From: Afifella sp. IM 167
GTDB lineage: Bacteria > Pseudomonadota > Alphaproteobacteria > Rhizobiales > Afifellaceae
Reading direction: 5' to 3'
DNA: 64,000 nucleotides
NCBI RefSeq assembly: GCF_020144925.1
Contig: NZ_NSLC01000001.1
Location: forward strand, 62,001-126,000
A program made the position numbers and the translations under genes. This document shows positions 61,836 to 64,000 of this stretch, piece by piece. The notes beneath the pieces were generated by a model that made no database searches, was not told where the DNA came from, and was given only the letters and a program-made list of their open reading frames with translations. Positions within the stretch are counted from its first letter, which is position 1, and every line of letters starts with the position of its first letter.

Positions 61836-62198
61836 CTACAGAAGCTCGCGCAGGCGGGCCGGGTCGGGCATGCCGCTCACCATGATCTCCGGCTCGTCGC
61901 CGGCCGAATAGATCGTCACCTTCGCCGCGCCGAAGATGCGGTCGAAGAAGGACTGGTCGACATTCACCGAGCGGATGGCGGTCCGCTTCATCTCGCGCGT
62001 CTCCTTGGAGAAGAGCCCGACGCGGTAGTGCACCTCGTCCTCGGTGATCGTCAGTTCCTCGGTGCGCGCCTTGATCCACCACAGGACGAGCGCGATCAGC
62101 CCCACCCCGACCGGGATCGTCACCACACAGACCAGAAAGAGCAGCGGGCTGGAGCGGAACATCGAGGGATGGGCGTGGTAAAGTGGCGCAGCGGCCAT
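61836..62198 (-). CDS. PH domain-containing membrane protein
   Basis: A 120-residue protein. Two close hydrophobic segments (MFRSSPLLFLVCVVTIPVGVGLIALVLWWIKA) are followed by a bacterial PH-like fold (ARTEELTITEDEVHYRVGLFSKETREMKRTAIRSVNVDQSFFDRIFGAAKVTIYSAGDEPEIMVSGM). This resembles the bPH2/YdbS family. Function is not known. Confidence 0.85.
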   Translation of the reverse strand: MAAAPLYHAHPSMFRSSPLLFLVCVVTIPVGVGLIALVLWWIKARTEELTITEDEVHYRVGLFSKETREMKRTAIRSVNVDQSFFDRIFGAAKVTIYSAGDEPEIMVSGMPDPARLRELL

Positions 62199-62370
62199 GG
62201 GCAGGTCTCCGGAAGTAGGGCGTGACTCTCGGCAGAACGGGCGGAGTTCGCCGCCGTTCCCTCGCTAGCGCCTTATGCCGCAGCATGGCTGCATTACCAA
62301 ACCTTCATTGGGCGAAGCCGCGGGCCGCGAGCATAAGACGGACGTCACATTCCATTTCGGAGATGCGTCC

Positions 62371-62910
62371 ATGCAAATCTCAGACACAAGCCGCGGATAC
62401 AGCCCCTTCTCGGTGGCGATCCACTGGCTGGCGGCTGCCGCCATCATTGCCATCTGGCTCCTCGGAAACCAGCTGGAAGATCTTCCCCGCGGCCCGGAAA
62501 AGGCAGCTGCCCTGCAGCTCCACATGGGCGTCGCGGTCACCCTCTTCGTCGTCCTGATCGGCCGCATCGTCTGGCGGCTGACGACGACGCGGCCCGAGCG
62601 GCCCGACGAGGCACCCGCCCTCAAGGCCGTCGCGGCCATCGTGCAATGGGGCCTGCTCCTGGCCCTCACCCTGCTCGTCGTCAGCGGTCCGCTGATGGTC
62701 TGGTCGGGCGGCCACGAAATCCCGGTCTTCGGCGCCTTCACCATTCCCGGCCCGATCGGCGAGAGCGAGGGACTGCATGAATTCGCCGAGGGGGTTCACG
62801 GCCTGGCCGCCAAGGCGATCATGATCCTCTTCGTGCTGCACGTGCTCGGCGCGCTGAAGCTCTGGATCACCCAGCCCAAATCGCTGCGCATGCTGCAGCC
62901 GGGGCGCTGA
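62371..62910 (+). CDS. Cytochrome b561 family protein
   Basis: A 179-residue diheme membrane cytochrome. It has four TM segments with the four haem-ligating histidines placed as in the family: AIHWLAAAAIIAIWLLGN, LQLHMGVAVTLFVVLIGRIVWRL, and EGVHGLAAKAIMILFVLHVLGALKLW. It probably oxidises quinol or a periplasmic donor. GGAGAT precedes the ATG; an earlier start at 62275 would add 32 residues of non-family sequence. Confidence 0.9.
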   Translation: MQISDTSRGYSPFSVAIHWLAAAAIIAIWLLGNQLEDLPRGPEKAAALQLHMGVAVTLFVVLIGRIVWRLTTTRPERPDEAPALKAVAAIVQWGLLLALTLLVVSGPLMVWSGGHEIPVFGAFTIPGPIGESEGLHEFAEGVHGLAAKAIMILFVLHVLGALKLWITQPKSLRMLQPGR

Positions 62911-63004
62911 TCCGCCAATTGCGGGCCGCCGCCGGCGGCCCGGACTGCACAAGTAATCATGACTGTAATAACAATTAAAAAGAGCGGGACACATCGAACA
63001 AAGC

Positions 63005-63023
63005 GACGCCGTTGATCGGCGTC
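63005..63023 (+). other. Hairpin upstream of the small EF-hand gene
   Basis: GACGCCG (63005-63011) and CGGCGTC (63017-63023) form a perfect 7-bp stem with a TTGAT loop, followed by AATTTC. The surrounding sequence (62950-63060) is unusually AT-rich. It could terminate the cytochrome b561 transcript or act in the EF-hand leader. Confidence 0.35.
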
Positions 63024-63089
63024 AATTTCGGGTCGGACAGAAAATGATAGGATTCACCATTGGGGTGACCTGAAGAGATGGAGATCGAC

Positions 63090-63593
63090 ATGAAGACCTG
63101 TCTCGCACGACGTAGGACAAGACTTGCCGCCACGGCCGCGATCGCGGCTCTGGCGCTCGCAATCGGCGCTGTCGGCGCCACCGCCCAGCAGGGCCAGGGG
63201 CGCGGCATGGGCGCGGGAATGGGAGGCGGCATGGGCGCCGGACCCGGTGCCTATCAGCGCCTCCAGCAGATGGACACCAACGGCGACGGCGTCCTTTCGC
63301 CTGACGAGGCCGCCGGCTGGCAGGAGATGGCCTTCTCGGCCATGGATGGCGATGGCGACGGCAAGCTGACCAAGACGGAATTCATGTCCGTCAGCTTCGG
63401 GCCGGGTGGCGGCAAGGGCATGCGGGCGGCGAGCCGCAAGGGCGCCCGCTGGGCCGATGCCGACATGAACGGCGACGGCGTCGTCACGATGGAGGAATTC
63501 AAGACCTCCGGTGCCGCGCGCTTCACCGCGGCCGATTTCAACAAGGACGGCAAGGTGACCGTTCAGGAATTCTGGGCCAGCCACGCGCAATAG
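63090..63593 (+). CDS. Small secreted EF-hand protein
   Basis: A 167-residue exported protein with a signal peptide (to ATAQQ at about 33), a Gly/Met-rich linker, then four EF-hand-type loops: DTNGDGVLSPDE, DGDGDGKLTKTE, DMNGDGVVTMEE and DFNKDGKVTVQE. These canonical DxDxDG loops should bind Ca2+. No catalytic domain is visible. GGAG at 63080-63083 favours ATG 63090 over ATG 63078. Confidence 0.85.
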   Translation: MKTCLARRRTRLAATAAIAALALAIGAVGATAQQGQGRGMGAGMGGGMGAGPGAYQRLQQMDTNGDGVLSPDEAAGWQEMAFSAMDGDGDGKLTKTEFMSVSFGPGGGKGMRAASRKGARWADADMNGDGVVTMEEFKTSGAARFTAADFNKDGKVTVQEFWASHAQ

Positions 63594-63625
63594 GCACGCG
63601 GCCTGCCAGATTTCAGCGCTCTTGT

Positions 63626-63660
63626 GGGGTCCCGCCATCCGGCGGGGCCCCGTTTCTTTT
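63626..63660 (+). terminator. Rho-independent terminator after the EF-hand gene
   Basis: GGGGTCCCGCC (63626-63636) and GGCGGGGCCCC (63641-63651) form an 11-bp stem with one G-U pair and a four-base loop, followed by GTTTCTTTT. Confidence 0.8.
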
Positions 63661-63702
63661 CCCAACCGCCGAAGAACCTTGACTTTACACGAAGTCTAGC
63701 GA

Positions 63703-63717
63703 TTAACCGATTGTTAA
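63703..63717 (+). promoter_or_regulatory. CtrA-type box TTAA-N7-TTAA
   Basis: TTAA-CCGATTG-TTAA is a perfect match to the full CtrA consensus. A TTGACT hexamer at 63679-63684 lies 18 bases upstream and could be a -35, placing the box over the -10 region. In a GC-rich genome such a match is notable. The target would be the gene starting near 63916. Confidence 0.5.
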
Positions 63718-63915
63718 ATATGACGTATTAAATCGATTAACCGTCTTCTTGGAAGCCGGTGGAAGAGACGTGCGGCTTTTTTCAACAGTCGCCTGCCCGA
63801 AAACGGATCTCGCCCGGAGCGCCAACGCCCGGCATGCCGAGCCCGCGTCAGCCACGCGCCTCGAAACGTCGCTGGCAAGGCCTGTCCGCGCCCTGACGAT
63901 CCGGCGGGCGCGGAG

Positions 63916-64000
63916 ATGAGCCATGAGACCACCGCAGCCGATCTGCAAGGAATCGACGAAGCCGCGCGCCCGGCCGTCCGGTCGCGCTCGCGCCGCAGGC
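63916..64000 (+). CDS. Start of an unidentified gene (partial)
   Basis: ATG 63916 opens a frame that reads MSHETTAADLQGIDEAAR and continues in frame to the window end with an Arg-rich segment. GGAG (63912-63915) touches this ATG. A second ATG at 63923, in another frame, has better Shine-Dalgarno spacing, so the frame is uncertain. The product cannot be identified from 28 codons. Confidence 0.35.
   Translation, partial: MSHETTAADLQGIDEAARPAVRSRSRRR

Larger units (their letters stand above)
63594..63915. other. Gene-free region with terminator and CtrA-type box
   Basis: About 320 bases without a supported gene. It contains the terminator of the EF-hand gene, a TTGACT -35-like element, the TTAA-N7-TTAA box and two copies of CGATTAACCG (63700-63709 and 63734-63743). 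Sequence after 63750 is GC-rich with no clear feature. Confidence 0.55.

Noticed and set aside
63728-63740. Second CtrA box
   Set aside because: TTAA-N5-TTAA has the wrong spacer; only the N7 copy fits.
1-64000. tRNA, rRNA, CRISPR, IS elements, phage genes or toxin-antitoxin pairs
   Set aside because: No cloverleaf-like sequence, repeat-spacer array, transposase or integrase motif was seen on either strand.

Overview
The window is a gene-dense, GC-rich chromosomal segment from an alphaproteobacterium, most likely of the order Hyphomicrobiales (Rhizobiales). The evidence is gene order: pepA / lptF-lptG-lptD-surA-pdxA-rsmA, then gmk-yicC-mltG-fabF-acpP-fabG-fabD, rpsF-rpsR-rplI / dnaB-alr-radA-cvpA-purF, and der-bamB-TPR-panB. 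These are arrangements I know from that order. A perfect TTAA-N7-TTAA box of the CtrA type near the right end fits the same class. A complete pioABC-type operon suggests a purple non-sulfur, possibly iron-oxidising phototroph. The genus cannot be fixed from this sequence, and no photosynthesis genes are in the window.

Layout. 1-560: end of rplM, rpsI and its terminator. 600-9800: accessory metabolism and signalling: a GH13 glycosidase, a divergent HxlR regulator / FMN reductase pair, a periplasmic binding protein with a membrane GGDEF-EAL protein, agmatinase, DDAH-type amidinohydrolase, and an ABC-F ATPase. 9796-14351: a long AT-rich promoter region followed by pioA (decaheme cytochrome c), pioB (outer-membrane beta-barrel) and pioC (HiPIP), closed by a strong terminator. 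By analogy with Rhodopseudomonas palustris, these three proteins would carry electrons from extracellular Fe(II) or a solid surface across the outer membrane (PioAB) to a periplasmic HiPIP (PioC). 14400-19400: NTF2-like protein, secreted EF-hand protein, LysE/ArgO exporter, DUF4239 membrane protein, and a CYTH-CHAD pair linked to polyphosphate.

19400-51100 is mostly housekeeping: envelope biogenesis (LptFGD, SurA-like, BamB, MltG), fatty acid synthesis, ribosomal proteins, DnaB, Alr, RadA, PurF and Der. Tight stop/start overlaps (ATGA, GTGA, TTGA) are common, showing translational coupling. 51200-64000 is accessory again: panB, nnrU, a SulP transporter with a universal stress protein, a TSUP permease, GFA-family protein, a cobalamin-binding-type radical SAM protein, DUF892 ferritin-like protein, two methyltransferases, two tandem related microprotein genes that seem undescribed, a PH-domain protein, cytochrome b561, a small EF-hand protein, and the start of a gene that runs off the window.

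No rRNA, tRNA, CRISPR array, insertion sequence or phage gene was recognised. All functional calls come from reading motifs, not from database searches.
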